A stretch of 59,737 nt of DNA from Gemmatimonadota bacterium (GCA_022826565.1 JAJDUP010000040.1:1-59737), one strand, 5' to 3'; counted from the first letter of the stretch, positions 26,757-36,675 are shown. A program made the numbers and translations. Notes: generated from the letters alone by a model not told the origin.

Positions 26757-27866
26757 ATGGACTCGAACCTGACTAATACACCACTCTTCGACGCTCACAC
26801 CGCGGCCGGGGCCAAAATGGTGCCATTCGCGGGGTACGCGATGCCGATTCAGTACTCCGGGGGCATCCGCGCAGAACATTTTGCCGTCAGAAGCGCCGCC
26901 GGGCTCTTCGATGTCTCGCACATGGGGGAATTCACGGTACGTGGACCCCAGGCGCAGGATCTCGTCCAGTACCTGACCGTGAACGACGTATCGAAAGTCG
27001 CCGTGGGTCAGGCTCAGTACTCCGCCCTCTGCAATGAGGACGGCCGAATCCTCGACGACCTCCTGGTGTACCGATGCGCCGACCGCTTCATCCTCGTGGT
27101 GAACGCCGGCAACCGGGTCAAGGACTGGCACTGGGTGACCGGGCACGCCACCCGATTCGATGTCGAGATCTCCGACGACTCCGACGACATCGCCCTGATC
27201 GCCCTCCAGGGCCCGGCCAGCCAGGCCATCCTCACCTCCCTGACCGATGTCGACCTCGACGCGGTGGGCTACTACCGTTTCGCCGAAGGTGCCGTGGCGG
27301 GCGCGCACGGTATCGTCAGCCGCACCGGCTACACCGGCGAAGACGGTTTCGAGCTCTACCTCCCCGCTGCCGCCGCCCCCTCCGCATGGCAAGTCCTCAC
27401 GCAGGCAGGCGAACCACACGGCCTGTCCCCGGCCGGCCTCGGCTCGCGCGACTCGCTGCGTCTCGAGATGGGCTACGCCCTGTACGGCAACGATCTCGAC
27501 GAGGAACACACGGCACTGGAATCCGGCCTCGGATGGATCGTGAAACTGGACGCCGGAGATTTCATCGGTCGCGATGCCCTCGCTGCCGAGAAGGCGCGGG
27601 GCGTCTCACGGCGCCTGACCGGGATCCGCTGCACGCAGCGCGGCTTTCCCCGTCCCGGCTACCCCATCGTGCATGACGGTGAGGCGGTCGGCACCGTCAC
27701 CTCCGGTGTTGCGAGCCCGTCGCTCGGCGAGGGCGTTGCACTCGGCTACCTCCCAGTGGAACTGGCGCGTCCCGGAACCGACATCGGAATCCTCATCAGG
27801 GGCAGGACCATTGCCGCCCGCACGCAGCGCCCGCCCTTCTACACGAAGGGATCGATCCGACGGTAG
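26757..27866 (+). CDS. gcvT: Glycine cleavage system T protein (aminomethyltransferase)
   Basis: A 369-residue tetrahydrofolate-dependent enzyme that releases ammonia from the aminomethyl-lipoyl H protein. It has LFDVSHMGEFTVRGPQA, the folate-pocket DGRILDDLLVYR, RTGYTGEDGFELYLP, and the C-terminal TSGVASPSLGEGVALGYLP barrel domain. No gcvH or gcvP is in the window. ATG 26757 is chosen; a GTG at 26751 sharing a base with the argF stop is possible. No glycine riboswitch is present, as the gap to argF is 5 bases. Confidence 0.94.
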   Translation: MDSNLTNTPLFDAHTAAGAKMVPFAGYAMPIQYSGGIRAEHFAVRSAAGLFDVSHMGEFTVRGPQAQDLVQYLTVNDVSKVAVGQAQYSALCNEDGRILDDLLVYRCADRFILVVNAGNRVKDWHWVTGHATRFDVEISDDSDDIALIALQGPASQAILTSLTDVDLDAVGYYRFAEGAVAGAHGIVSRTGYTGEDGFELYLPAAAAPSAWQVLTQAGEPHGLSPAGLGSRDSLRLEMGYALYGNDLDEEHTALESGLGWIVKLDAGDFIGRDALAAEKARGVSRRLTGIRCTQRGFPRPGYPIVHDGEAVGTVTSGVASPSLGEGVALGYLPVELARPGTDIGILIRGRTIAARTQRPPFYTKGSIRR

Positions 27867-27893
27867 CGTGCAATCCGTCGCAGGAGCCCTGGC

Positions 27894-29543
27894 ATGGCTG
27901 AGACCGTTCTCGTAACCACGCACGACCTTCCCCTGGCCGGGAAGTTGCGCGACGGATTCCGCCACGGCGGCTACCGGGTCGAGCTGTTCACCGCCGCCGA
28001 GGATGTGGCGCGCATCGACGACCCGGTCCTCCTGGTCCTCACGGGCGGTGCCGACACTGAGGCGGCGCACCGCCACACCCGGCAGGCCTCCCGGCTGGGT
28101 CTCCCGGTCCTCGCAGTCGTGGCCCCGGACCGACAGGCGTCGACACACCCGGGCACGACTTCCACCTTCCGAAGCCCGGCGGACCCCGAAGAAATCGTGC
28201 TCGTGGGAACGAGGGCGATCGAGCGGGCGCGGCTCCGCAGGGCTACCGGCATCGTCGGCGAGACCGACGCCATGGTCGAGGTCCTGGAACGGATCGTCCA
28301 GATCGCGCCGGTCGACGCCACGGTCCTCGTCACCGGCGAATCCGGCACCGGCAAGGAACTCGTCGCGCGCGGCCTGCACGCGCTCTCGCGCAGGCGGCAC
28401 AAGTCCTTTATCCCGGTCAACGTGGCCGCGCTCTCCGAGACGCTGCTCGAAAGCGAGCTCTTCGGACACGAGAAAGGGGCCTTCACGGGTGCTATCGACA
28501 CCCGCAAGGGCCTCTTCGAACTCGCCAGCGGCGGCACTATTTTCCTCGACGAGATCGGGGAGATGCCGCTCCAGACGCAGACGAAACTGCTTCGCATCCT
28601 CGAACAACAGGAGTTTCACCGGGTCGGGGGGCAGAAGCTGATCAAGGTCGACGTGAGGATCCTCGCCGCGACCAATCAGCGCCTCGAACACCTCGTCGTT
28701 TCCGGCAACTTCCGCAAGGACCTCTATTACCGCCTCAACGTCCTCACCATTTCCCTGCCCCCGCTGCGCCAGCGCCGCAACGACATCCCGCTACTGGTGG
28801 ACGACTTCGTCCGCGACGCAAGCAAACGGCACGACCGCGGCCCCTTCCGGGGAATCTCACCCGACGCGATGGACATCCTCGTGCGCCACCGCTGGCCGGG
28901 CAACGTGCGCGAACTCCGCAATCTCGTCGAGAGCATGGTGGTGCTCGCTCCGGGCCGCGAAATCCGCGCGGAGGACATCCCTCAGGACGTGCGCTCCGGC
29001 GAGGGAGGACTCGCACTTGTCCCGTCGACGCACGGCGAACAGCGTGCTGGCGACGATCGCGCCTCGTTCCGCCCCCAGCTCGAGTTCATCTTCCGCACCA
29101 TGATGGAGATGAAGGTGGACCTCGAGGACCTCCGCCGTGATTTCGAGGAATTCCAGGCCGAGGAGCGGCGCGGTCAGGTGCTGCTCCCCACTCCGGACCT
29201 GGAGGACGACCCGCTCCCCCTTGCCGAAATCATCTATGACCGCAGGGATGCGTCCGATCAGCCCGACTCCGCAGGTGCGGACTACACCGACGCCGGATTC
29301 CCTGACGCCACCACCTCCCCGGCCACCCCGATCGAGGATGCCGTACCCACCGACCCGGCCGGCGCCTCCTCCCCGGCCGTCGCCTACCGCCCCGGCATGA
29401 CCCTTGACGACATGGAGCGCGAGGTGATCCGCGCGGTTCTGGACTCGGTCGACTGGAACCGCCGCCAGGCCGCCGAAGCCCTCGGAATCGGCGAAAGAAC
29501 ACTCTACCGCAAGGTCAAGAAATTCGGCCTCGAGGAGGATTAG
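27894..29543 (+). CDS. Sigma-54-dependent transcriptional activator with degenerate receiver domain
   Basis: A 549-residue bacterial enhancer-binding protein. Residues 1-115 look like a response-regulator receiver but lack the acidic pocket (VTTHD instead of VDDD) and the phosphoacceptor Asp (LLVLTGG, Thr50 at that place). The AAA+ domain (about 120-355) has Walker A GESGTGKE (148-155), the sigma-54-contacting GAFTGA loop (195-200) and Walker B GTIFLDE (214-220). A low-complexity acidic/Pro linker of about 130 residues (about 370-500) leads to a Fis-type helix-turn-helix (NRRQAAEALGIGERTLYRKVKKF). Activity is probably controlled by something other than phosphorylation. It is a candidate, no more, for the regulator of the sigma-54-like promoters in this window. 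Confidence 0.9.
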   Translation: MAETVLVTTHDLPLAGKLRDGFRHGGYRVELFTAAEDVARIDDPVLLVLTGGADTEAAHRHTRQASRLGLPVLAVVAPDRQASTHPGTTSTFRSPADPEEIVLVGTRAIERARLRRATGIVGETDAMVEVLERIVQIAPVDATVLVTGESGTGKELVARGLHALSRRRHKSFIPVNVAALSETLLESELFGHEKGAFTGAIDTRKGLFELASGGTIFLDEIGEMPLQTQTKLLRILEQQEFHRVGGQKLIKVDVRILAATNQRLEHLVVSGNFRKDLYYRLNVLTISLPPLRQRRNDIPLLVDDFVRDASKRHDRGPFRGISPDAMDILVRHRWPGNVRELRNLVESMVVLAPGREIRAEDIPQDVRSGEGGLALVPSTHGEQRAGDDRASFRPQLEFIFRTMMEMKVDLEDLRRDFEEFQAEERRGQVLLPTPDLEDDPLPLAEIIYDRRDASDQPDSAGADYTDAGFPDATTSPATPIEDAVPTDPAGASSPAVAYRPGMTLDDMEREVIRAVLDSVDWNRRQAAEALGIGERTLYRKVKKFGLEED

Positions 29544-29553
29544 CTGGAATCCG

Positions 29554-29567
29554 TGCTCGCGCGAGCA
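29554..29567. terminator. Palindrome between convergent genes, possible bidirectional terminator
   Basis: TGCTCGCGCGAGCA is a perfect 14-bp palindrome in the 54-base gap between two converging genes. As RNA it can form a 5-bp stem with a 4-base loop from either strand. There is no U-tract, so terminator function is a guess from position. Confidence 0.3.
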
Positions 29568-29597
29568 TTCCCGCGGGCTCGGCGAAGCGCGTACCGG

Positions 29598-30242
29598 TCA
29601 GCGATCCAACGCGCCATCCGGGATCCGCCCCCTCTCCGCCTCGACCCTGGCGACGATCGTCGACCAGGACGAGTCCTCCCGATCCTGGTACCGGACGGTG
29701 AGCCCCCGCGACAGGTCCACCGACCCGGGGTAGGCGTACACCGCCACGGCGCTCTGCTGCTGTTCGAGCCTCTGGCTGCCCCAGCCCGGCGTGATCGCCC
29801 GGATCGCCGCCGGGCGCTCCCGCAGCCCACGCGAGACGAGGTGCAGGTCGTCCGGGTGAAACTCGGCGCCGGGACGCATGCTCGAAAACGTCACCAGAAA
29901 GAGCACCGGCGTACCCTCTCCCGAGCGGCGCGCGAGATCCGACGCGTGGGTCTCGCCGATGCGGGCGAGGCGATCCCGGGTGTCCGGCGCGGCGGCCTCG
30001 AGCACCCATTCGGCCAGCGGGGTCAGCTCGATGCGCAGGTCGCCCGCAGTCATCCGCACCGAGATCTGCTCCTGCCTGAGCGTGCCCGACGGAGTCGCCG
30101 ATGTCTCCGCGTCCCGGTACGGAGACGCGGCGGCGGGTGCGCCGGACTGCCCGGCGGGCGCGCAACCCTGCGAGCCGACCAGCAAGGCTGCAAGGGCGAC
30201 CCGGACCCCGGCCCCAACCTTCCATCCATTACACCGGGTCAC
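29598..30242 (-). CDS. Putative lipoprotein of unknown function
   Basis: A 214-residue exported protein. A basic start and hydrophobic stretch (VRVALAALLVGSQGC) end in Cys, resembling a lipobox although Ser-Gln-Gly before Cys is not canonical. The mature part starts with a Gly/Ala/Ser-rich linker, then a beta-strand-rich domain (QISVRMTAGDLRIELTPLAEW; VLFLVTFSSMRPGAEFHPDDLHLVSRGLRERP). No catalytic motif was recognised. It starts at GTG 30242 overlapping the engB stop (GTGA), last in the tRNA-tig-clpPX-lon-engB run. Confidence 0.6.
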   Translation of the reverse strand: MTRCNGWKVGAGVRVALAALLVGSQGCAPAGQSGAPAAASPYRDAETSATPSGTLRQEQISVRMTAGDLRIELTPLAEWVLEAAAPDTRDRLARIGETHASDLARRSGEGTPVLFLVTFSSMRPGAEFHPDDLHLVSRGLRERPAAIRAITPGWGSQRLEQQQSAVAVYAYPGSVDLSRGLTVRYQDREDSSWSTIVARVEAERGRIPDGALDR

Positions 30243-30838
30243 GGTCCCTCCTCCAGCAGTGCCTCCAAGGCGGCGAGGAGTTCGTCCGCGCCCTCGCCCG
30301 TCCTCGCGGAACTCTCCACGACCTGTTCCTCGGAAACTCCCAGGTCCAGTGCGGCCGGAGCGACGATGCCCGCTTCCCGCACTCTGGCTCTCAGCTTGTC
30401 GACCTTGGTCAGCGCGATCAAGGTCGGCGCGCCCGTTGCGGCCAGATAGCCGACGAATTCCCTGTCCCCGGCGGTAGGCGGGTGCCGTGAATCCACCAGG
30501 TACACCACCCCGCGCAACTCCCGGCTGTCGGAGAGGAATCGCCGGACGAGCACGCTCCACGCGTCACGCACCGCCCTGGGGGCGCGGGCGTATCCGGATC
30601 CGGGAAGGTCCACCAGGTAGAACGAGCCGTTCACCTCGTAGAAGTTCAGAGCCTGGGTCTTCCCCGGCGATGCCGAGACCCGTGCGACCTTCCGCCTCGG
30701 CCGCCCGAGCAGCCGGTTGATCAGAGACGACTTCCCCACATTGGACCGCCCGGCGAAGGCGATCTGGGGCAGCTTCGACGGAGGCTCCCGGCCCGGCTGC
30801 ACCACGGAACCGGCGAATTCGACGCTGCGAATCACCAC
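30239..30838 (-). CDS. engB: Ribosome biogenesis GTP-binding protein EngB/YsxC
   Basis: A 199-residue TRAFAC GTPase involved in 50S subunit assembly. G1 is AGRSNVGKSS, switch I/G2 is SPGKTQALNFY, G3 is LVDLPGSGYA, G4 is ALTKVDK and G5 is SSARTG. The start is taken at GTG 30838, followed by a second GTG at 30835; an AAGGTG lies upstream just past the lon stop. A longer frame upstream would overlap lon coding sequence. The link to lon and clpX is common in bacteria. Confidence 0.92.
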   Translation of the reverse strand: MVIRSVEFAGSVVQPGREPPSKLPQIAFAGRSNVGKSSLINRLLGRPRRKVARVSASPGKTQALNFYEVNGSFYLVDLPGSGYARAPRAVRDAWSVLVRRFLSDSRELRGVVYLVDSRHPPTAGDREFVGYLAATGAPTLIALTKVDKLRARVREAGIVAPAALDLGVSEEQVVESSARTGEGADELLAALEALLEEGP

Positions 30839-30848
30839 GACGGCACCT

Positions 30849-33269
30849 TCAGGTGATCTGCAGGGAACCGGGCGACAGGTCCTCCCCGCGGGCTGCCGCG
30901 GACCGGCGCGTGACCAGCGCCTCACGCAACACCTGATCCATCGTCTCGACGGGAACCATCTTCACCCCGGCCCGCACCTCCTCCGGAAGCCGCTCGATGT
31001 CCATCGCGTTCATCGCCGGCAGAAGCACCCTCTTGATCCCCCCGCGGAGCGCCGCGACCGCTTTCTCCTTGATCCCGCCCACGACGAGCACCCGTCCCCT
31101 CAGCGTGATCTCGCCCGTCATGGCCAGGTCCGCGTGGGTGGGTGTTTCCGTCAACGCCGAAATCAGAGCAACCGCGATCGTGATCCCCGCCGACGGCCCG
31201 TCCTTCGGAGTGGCTCCTTCGGGGATATGGATGTGGATATCCATCTCGCGGTGGAACTGCTCCTTCAGCCCCAGCCAGCGCGCCCTCGATCTCGCATAGG
31301 TCAAGGCCGCGAACGCGGACTCCTTCATCACGTCGCCAAGGGTGCCGGTCAGCTGAATCTTGCCCGTGCCCGGAACCGCCGCGACCTCGACCTCAAGCAC
31401 CTCGCCGCCCGCCGCCGTCCAGGCCAGCCCGCACGCGATCCCCGAACGATCGGTGCCGGCTTCCCGCGACGGAGGAAGGTGGACCGGCGGCCCCAGCAAA
31501 CCGCGCAGGTCAGCGGAGCGCACCTCCCCGAGCGGATGCATCTCGGGACCGGTCAAACGCCGCGCGAGCTTGCGCGCCACCCGCGAGAGCCGCCGTTCCA
31601 GCTCGCGCACACCCGCCTCCCTGGTGTACTCCGCCACGATCGTCTGGACGGCCCCGTCGGAGATCTCGGGCTCGAACGGATCCAGGCCATGCCGGGCGAC
31701 CTGCTTCGGCCAGAGGAACTCGTGGGCGATCACCCGTTTTTCCGTGTCCAGGTAGCCGGGCAGGCGGATCACCTCCATCCGGTCGCGCAGCGGCCCCGGT
31801 ATCTCCCCAAGCGTGTTGGCGGTGGCGATGAAGAGGACGTTCGACAGGTCGAACTCGAGCTCCAGGTAGTGGTCGGTGAAGGTCCGGTTCTGCTCGGGAT
31901 CGAGCACCTCCAGCAGCGCCGCCCCGGGGTCCCCGTGGAAATCGCGCGCCAGCTTGTCGACCTCGTCGAGAAGGAAGACCGGATTGCGCGACCCGCTCTT
32001 GCGAATCCCCTGCACGATTCGCCCGGGCAGCGCGCCGACGTATGTCCTGCGATGACCCCTGATCTCGGCCTCGTCCCGCACCCCGCCCAGGCTGACCCGC
32101 ACGAATTCCCGCTCCAGGCAGCGCGCGATGCTCCGCCCCAGCGATGTCTTGCCGACCCCGGGCGGCCCCACCAGGCACAGGATCGGCCCCTGCAGCCGCC
32201 CGACCAGAGTGAGCACGGCGATATGATCCAGGATCCGCTCCTTGACCTCCTCCAGGCCGTAGTGTTCTTCCTCCAGCACGCCGGCGGCCCGGTCCACATC
32301 CAGGCTGTCCGGCGTTTCGCGCTCCCAGGGAAGCGCCAGGATCCAGTCTAGGTAGGTGCGGATCACCGACGCCTCGGGCGCAACCGGATTCAGCTTGCGG
32401 AGCCGATCGAACTCCTTGTCCACGCGGCTGCGCACTTCATCGGGCAGCGGCGTATCCGCGATGGTGACCTCCAACTCCGCCCACTCCGGATCGGGGGCCG
32501 CCGCCTCGGGATGCGGCCGCCCGGGAGGCTCCTGTCCCCGGGGCGGGGGCGTGCCGAACTCCGACTCCATCTGGAAGCTGATCTGCTCGTCGAGCTTCTG
32601 CTGGATCTGGAGCACCTCGACTTCCCGCACGAGGATCGCCTGCAGAATCTCGAACCGGGCCCTGATCTCCGTGGCCTCCAGCAGCTCCTGCCTCTCGGCG
32701 GTACCGATCAGAAGGTGCCCGGCGATCAGGTGTGAAAGGCGGATCCGGTCTCTGACCTCAGTGACCGGCCCGACCACCTCGTTGGGGATCTTCTCCGAAA
32801 TGCGGACGTATCGGCCGAACAGCTTGGTCACTTCGGCCACGCGCGCCTCGAGCGCGGTATCGGGCTCGGCGCTTGTGTCCGTGTCATGCTCGGTATCCGT
32901 AAGCAACTCAACCGAGGCGCGGAACCCGGCCCCCGAGGGCAGGTACTTCACGATTCTCGCCCGGCCGAGTCCCTCCATCACCACCCTCGCCGTCTTGTCG
33001 GCCAGGTGCGACACCTGCAGGACGCGAATGACCGTTCCCGAGCGGTATAGCTCCTCCTGCGCCGGGTTTTGCACGGCGGGGTCCCTCTGCGCGACCAGCA
33101 GGGCCAGTCCGCGGTCGGCCTCGGCCTCTTCCAGGGCCGCAACCGAGGGCTTCCTGCCAATCAGCAGCGGCAGGACCATGTAGGGGAAGTAGACGAGATC
33201 GCGCAGGGCGATGACCGGGAGTTCGCCGGGGATTTCGAACGATCCGTCGACCCGGTGCAGGGTGGCCAT
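30849..33269 (-). CDS. lon: ATP-dependent protease Lon
   Basis: An 806-residue LonA protease. The N-terminal substrate-recognition domain (LPVIALRDLVYFPYMVLPLLIGR) is followed by an AAA+ domain with Walker A GPPGVGKTS and Walker B VFLLDEVDK, and a C-terminal Ser-Lys protease domain with Ser693 (PKDGPSAG) and Lys736 (GGIKEK). It degrades misfolded and regulatory proteins in the cytoplasm. A Pro/Gly/Glu-rich stretch near residues 240-265 is an insert in the coiled-coil linker. The gene is 13 bases downstream of clpX on the same strand. Confidence 0.96.
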   Translation of the reverse strand: MATLHRVDGSFEIPGELPVIALRDLVYFPYMVLPLLIGRKPSVAALEEAEADRGLALLVAQRDPAVQNPAQEELYRSGTVIRVLQVSHLADKTARVVMEGLGRARIVKYLPSGAGFRASVELLTDTEHDTDTSAEPDTALEARVAEVTKLFGRYVRISEKIPNEVVGPVTEVRDRIRLSHLIAGHLLIGTAERQELLEATEIRARFEILQAILVREVEVLQIQQKLDEQISFQMESEFGTPPPRGQEPPGRPHPEAAAPDPEWAELEVTIADTPLPDEVRSRVDKEFDRLRKLNPVAPEASVIRTYLDWILALPWERETPDSLDVDRAAGVLEEEHYGLEEVKERILDHIAVLTLVGRLQGPILCLVGPPGVGKTSLGRSIARCLEREFVRVSLGGVRDEAEIRGHRRTYVGALPGRIVQGIRKSGSRNPVFLLDEVDKLARDFHGDPGAALLEVLDPEQNRTFTDHYLELEFDLSNVLFIATANTLGEIPGPLRDRMEVIRLPGYLDTEKRVIAHEFLWPKQVARHGLDPFEPEISDGAVQTIVAEYTREAGVRELERRLSRVARKLARRLTGPEMHPLGEVRSADLRGLLGPPVHLPPSREAGTDRSGIACGLAWTAAGGEVLEVEVAAVPGTGKIQLTGTLGDVMKESAFAALTYARSRARWLGLKEQFHREMDIHIHIPEGATPKDGPSAGITIAVALISALTETPTHADLAMTGEITLRGRVLVVGGIKEKAVAALRGGIKRVLLPAMNAMDIERLPEEVRAGVKMVPVETMDQVLREALVTRRSAAARGEDLSPGSLQIT

Positions 33270-33282
33270 CGTCAGCGCGCGG

Positions 33283-34548
33283 TCAGGCTTCCTTCCGCTG
33301 CGCCTCCGGCCTCAGGACCAGGAGGGGCGGAACCCTGCCGCTGGCGGATTCGGGGGTGATGACCACCTCCCTGACATCGGTCCTCGACGGAAGCTCGAAC
33401 ATCGCATCCCGCATGATCCTCTCCAGAACCGCCCTCAGCCCGCGGGCGCCGGTCCCGCGTTCCAGCGTCTGGCGCGCGATGTTCCGCAGCGCCCCCGGAT
33501 CGAAGGTCAGCCCGATGCCCTCGAGCTCGAACATCTTCTGGTACTGCTTGGCCAGGGCGTTCTTGGGCTCCTGCAGGATCCGCACCAGCGACTCTTCGTC
33601 GAGCTCCTCCAGCGATACCATCACCGGCAGCCTGCCCACCAGTTCCGGGATGAGCCCGAAGCGCTGAAGGTCCGCGGGCTCGAGCCACTCCATCGGCTCG
33701 AGATCGTCCGATGCGGGCACAGCCGCCGTTTCCCCGTTCTCCGCCCCCTCGCCCGTGGCTCCGAACCCGATCGTCCGCCGGCCGAGCCGGTGCTCGACAA
33801 TCTTGTCCAGGCCCTCGAAGGCACCCCCGCAGATGAACAGGATGCTCGTCGTGTCGATCTGGATGTACTCCTGCTGCGGATGCTTGCGTCCGCCCTGCGG
33901 CGGCACGCTCGCGACCGTCCCCTCCAGGATTTTCAGGAGCGCCTGCTGCACGCCCTCCCCGGACACGTCCCTGGTGATCGACGGGTTCTCCGACTTGCGT
34001 GCGATCTTGTCGAGCTCGTCGATGTAGACGATTCCGCGTTCACACTCGGCGATGTTGAAGTCGCTCGCCTGCAGCAAACGCACCAGGATGTTCTCCACAT
34101 CCTCGCCTACGTAGCCCGCCTCGGTGAGCGTTGTCGCGTCTGCGATGGTGAAGGGCACCTGCAGCACCCGTGCCAGCGTTTGTGCCAGCAGTGTCTTGCC
34201 CACCCCGGTGGGGCCCACCAGCAGCACGTTCGACTTGTCGATCTCGACGCTGCCCAGCTTGTCGCGCTGGTGGACGCGCTTGTAGTGGTTGTACACCGCC
34301 ACGGAGAGCGAGCGCTTGGCCTGCTCCTGCCCGATCACGTATTCGTCCAGCACCGCCTTGATCTCCGACGGCTTCAGCGTCGTGACGGACGACTCCTGCT
34401 TCTCCCGCTCTTCCTCTTCGGCGAGAATCTCGTTGCACAGCGAGATGCACTCGTTGCAGATGTACACGGAAGGCCCCGAGATGAACTTCTTGACCGTCTC
34501 CTTGGACTTCCCGCAGAAGCTGCAGCGGAGGTGTCTGTCACTCGTCAT
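33283..34548 (-). CDS. clpX: ATP-dependent Clp protease ATP-binding subunit ClpX
   Basis: A 421-residue AAA+ unfoldase. The N-terminal zinc-binding domain has Cys9, Cys12, Cys31 and Cys34. It continues with Walker A GPTGVGKT, pore loop GYVGEDVEN, Walker [11 protein letters not shown], and the IGF-type ClpP-docking loop seen as IGFGAT. It delivers substrates to ClpP. It overlaps clpP by ATGA and is followed by lon. Its length matches the family. Confidence 0.96.
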   Translation of the reverse strand: MTSDRHLRCSFCGKSKETVKKFISGPSVYICNECISLCNEILAEEEEREKQESSVTTLKPSEIKAVLDEYVIGQEQAKRSLSVAVYNHYKRVHQRDKLGSVEIDKSNVLLVGPTGVGKTLLAQTLARVLQVPFTIADATTLTEAGYVGEDVENILVRLLQASDFNIAECERGIVYIDELDKIARKSENPSITRDVSGEGVQQALLKILEGTVASVPPQGGRKHPQQEYIQIDTTSILFICGGAFEGLDKIVEHRLGRRTIGFGATGEGAENGETAAVPASDDLEPMEWLEPADLQRFGLIPELVGRLPVMVSLEELDEESLVRILQEPKNALAKQYQKMFELEGIGLTFDPGALRNIARQTLERGTGARGLRAVLERIMRDAMFELPSRTDVREVVITPESASGRVPPLLVLRPEAQRKEA

Positions 34549-35171
34549 TTGGCCTCCTTGGTCGAGGGGGCGCCGCGCCCGGTCCCGTCTTCCTTTCGAA
34601 GCACCTGATCGACGAGGCCATAGGCGACCGCCTCGTCCGCACTCATCCAGCGGTCCCGGTCCACGTCGGCGTTGATCTTGCGGAGCTTCTGCCCGGTGGT
34701 TCCGGCCAGAATCCGGTTCAGCCGCTCGCGCGTTCCAAGGATCTCCTTGGCGGCGATCTCGATGTCCGCCGCTGTACCCTGATACCCCGAAGACGGCTGA
34801 TGGAGCATGATTCGCGAGTTGGGCAGCGCATTTCGCCGGCCCTTCTCGCCCGCGGCAAGCAGCAGCGCCCCCATCGATGCCGCCATACCGACGCAGTACG
34901 TCGACACCGGGGCCCGCAGGTGGTTGATGGTGTCGTAGATCGCCAAGCCGGCGTACACGCTGCCGCCCGGCGAGTTGATGTAGAGGTACACCTCCCGCTC
35001 CGGGTCGTCCGCGTCGAGAAAGAGCAGCTGCGCCACGATGATGTTCGCGACGTTGTCGTCGATCGAACTCCCGAGGAAGACGATCCGATCCATCAGCAGC
35101 CGGCTGAAGATGTCGTAGCTGCGCTCCCCTCGGCTGGTCCGTTCTATCACGTACGGCGGAAAGATCGCCAT
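34545..35171 (-). CDS. clpP: ATP-dependent Clp protease proteolytic subunit ClpP
   Basis: A 208-residue serine protease with Ser99 ([11 protein letters not shown]), His124 ([10 protein letters not shown]) and an Asp at about 169 (INADVDRD) as catalytic triad. It assembles into two heptameric rings with ClpX. The short N-terminus fits the usual autoprocessed propeptide. It lies 29 bases after tig and overlaps clpX, so tig-clpP-clpX-lon form one unit linking nascent-chain folding with degradation. Confidence 0.96.
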   Translation of the reverse strand: MAIFPPYVIERTSRGERSYDIFSRLLMDRIVFLGSSIDDNVANIIVAQLLFLDADDPEREVYLYINSPGGSVYAGLAIYDTINHLRAPVSTYCVGMAASMGALLLAAGEKGRRNALPNSRIMLHQPSSGYQGTAADIEIAAKEILGTRERLNRILAGTTGQKLRKINADVDRDRWMSADEAVAYGLVDQVLRKEDGTGRGAPSTKEAK

Positions 35172-35200
35172 CCGGTATCTCCAGTAATCTCTGATTCGGG

Positions 35201-36487
35201 TTATGAAAGGTCCGACCTGGCCATCAGGAACTCGAAGAGCTTCGCGTCCGTGAGCTGCCGCTCGATGTTGTCCAGCCCACCGGACTTGCGCAGCCGGGAG
35301 CGGACGGCCGAGGGCGACTGGCCCATCCGGTCGGCGAGTTCCCTCACCTTCTCGCCCACCTCCTCCGGTGACGCCCGCAGGTCGTGTTCTTCCACGATCC
35401 GCTCCACGATCAGTTCGCGCCGGACGGCGAACTCCGACGATGGCCGCAGTTCCTCCCTCAGCTCCTCGAGCTTCGATTCCTCCAGGTCGCCGGCTTCGGC
35501 TAGCAGTGCGTCGGTGTAGACGCTCACCATCGAATCGGGGACGTCGAAGGGATTGGCCTCCACGACCATGCGCAGAAGCCGCTCGCGGAAGTCCGCTTCG
35601 CTGCGTGAGCGGGCGTCCATGTCGAGATCCTCGCCGATTCGCGCGCGCAGGACATCGAGGTCGTCGAAGTCCCCGACCGAGCGGGCGAAGGCGTCGTCCA
35701 GCGCGGGCAATTCGGGGACGCGCCGCGAAACCAGCTCGATCTTCAGCCGATGTCGCGTGCCGGCGCGGTCCCCGTCCGGGTGGTCGTCCGGAAAGGCAAC
35801 GTCGAACTCGTCCGCTTCTCCCGCGGCCAGCGACCGGATCGCCTCCTCGATGTCGGGCAGCGCCTGGCCTTCGCCGAGCACCAGGTCATACTGCCTCGCG
35901 CCATCGCCGGAATCCGGGTCCGGGGCGCTGACCAGCTGAGTCAGCAGCACGGTCACGGAGTCCCCCGATTCGGGACGGCCGTTTTCCACCGTACGCCAAG
36001 CGGCCCGCTCCTTGCGCAACCGCTCCAGGATCTCGTCCGCGGCGCCGTCGGGCACCGCCGGCGCCGCGCGCTGGAGTTTGAAACCTCCCAGGCGGCCGAT
36101 GGTGACCTCCGGATGCACCTCGAACGAGGCCTTGAACGAGAGCGCGCCGTCCTCGTCGCCGAAGCGGAGGTCAGCGACCTCAACCTCGGAGACCGGCCGC
36201 AGCCCGTGCGAATCGATGGCCTGCCTGCACGCCTTCTGGATCGCGCGGTCGACGGACTCCTCCTGGATCTCCCTGCCGTAGTGCTGGAGGATCACCCCGG
36301 TCGGCGCCCTGCCCTTCCTGAAGCCCTTCAGCCGGACCTTGCGCGCATACTTTCGGATCACGGCAACCTGTTCGGCCGCGACGAAATCGGCCGGAATCAC
36401 CACCTCCACCGACCGGTGACACCGTTCCCCCTCGGTGACCGTCACGTCGAGCCGGGACGGATCCGGCGCTCTGGGAGCGGGGCTCAT
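35201..36487 (-). CDS. tig: Trigger factor (ribosome-associated chaperone/PPIase)
   Basis: A 428-residue chaperone. The N-terminal ribosome-binding domain carries the signature KGFRKGRAP (E. coli GFRxGKxP). The middle PPIase domain is degenerate, with a shortened core (about residues 150-245: [42 protein letters not shown]). The C-terminal helical arms are Glu/Arg-rich. ATG 36487 lies 18 bases after the tRNA-Leu 3' end, so tig can be co-transcribed with the tRNA. Confidence 0.9.
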   Translation of the reverse strand: MSPAPRAPDPSRLDVTVTEGERCHRSVEVVIPADFVAAEQVAVIRKYARKVRLKGFRKGRAPTGVILQHYGREIQEESVDRAIQKACRQAIDSHGLRPVSEVEVADLRFGDEDGALSFKASFEVHPEVTIGRLGGFKLQRAAPAVPDGAADEILERLRKERAAWRTVENGRPESGDSVTVLLTQLVSAPDPDSGDGARQYDLVLGEGQALPDIEEAIRSLAAGEADEFDVAFPDDHPDGDRAGTRHRLKIELVSRRVPELPALDDAFARSVGDFDDLDVLRARIGEDLDMDARSRSEADFRERLLRMVVEANPFDVPDSMVSVYTDALLAEAGDLEESKLEELREELRPSSEFAVRRELIVERIVEEHDLRASPEEVGEKVRELADRMGQSPSAVRSRLRKSGGLDNIERQLTDAKLFEFLMARSDLS

Positions 36488-36505
36488 GACCGCCGGATCC
36501 CGGCA

Positions 36506-36588
36506 TGCGAAAGGGGGGACTCGAACCCCCACGGCCAAGGGCCACAAGATCCTAAATCTTGCGCGTCTACCAGTTCCGCCACTTTCGC
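36506..36588 (-). tRNA. tRNA-Leu (anticodon UAG)
   Basis: The reverse complement folds as a class II tRNA: acceptor GCGAAAG/CTTTCGC, D-arm with AACTGGTAGACGC, anticodon stem CAAGA/TCTTG with loop TTTAGGA giving anticodon UAG (reads CUN), a long variable arm, and T-arm GGGGGTTCGAGTCCCCC. The discriminator is A. CCA is not encoded. It lies 18 bases upstream of tig on the same strand. Confidence 0.93.
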
Positions 36589-36675
36589 TCCTCCACGAGT
36601 CGATACTCCCGTACAGAGAAAGGTAACGCGGGACGGTTGCCCACCAAGTGGGGCGGGGGATCGCCGGGAACGCGA

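Noticed and set aside
30717..32351. A 544-codon open frame on the plus strand
   Set aside because: Antisense to lon. Third-position GC bias keeps the reverse frame open.
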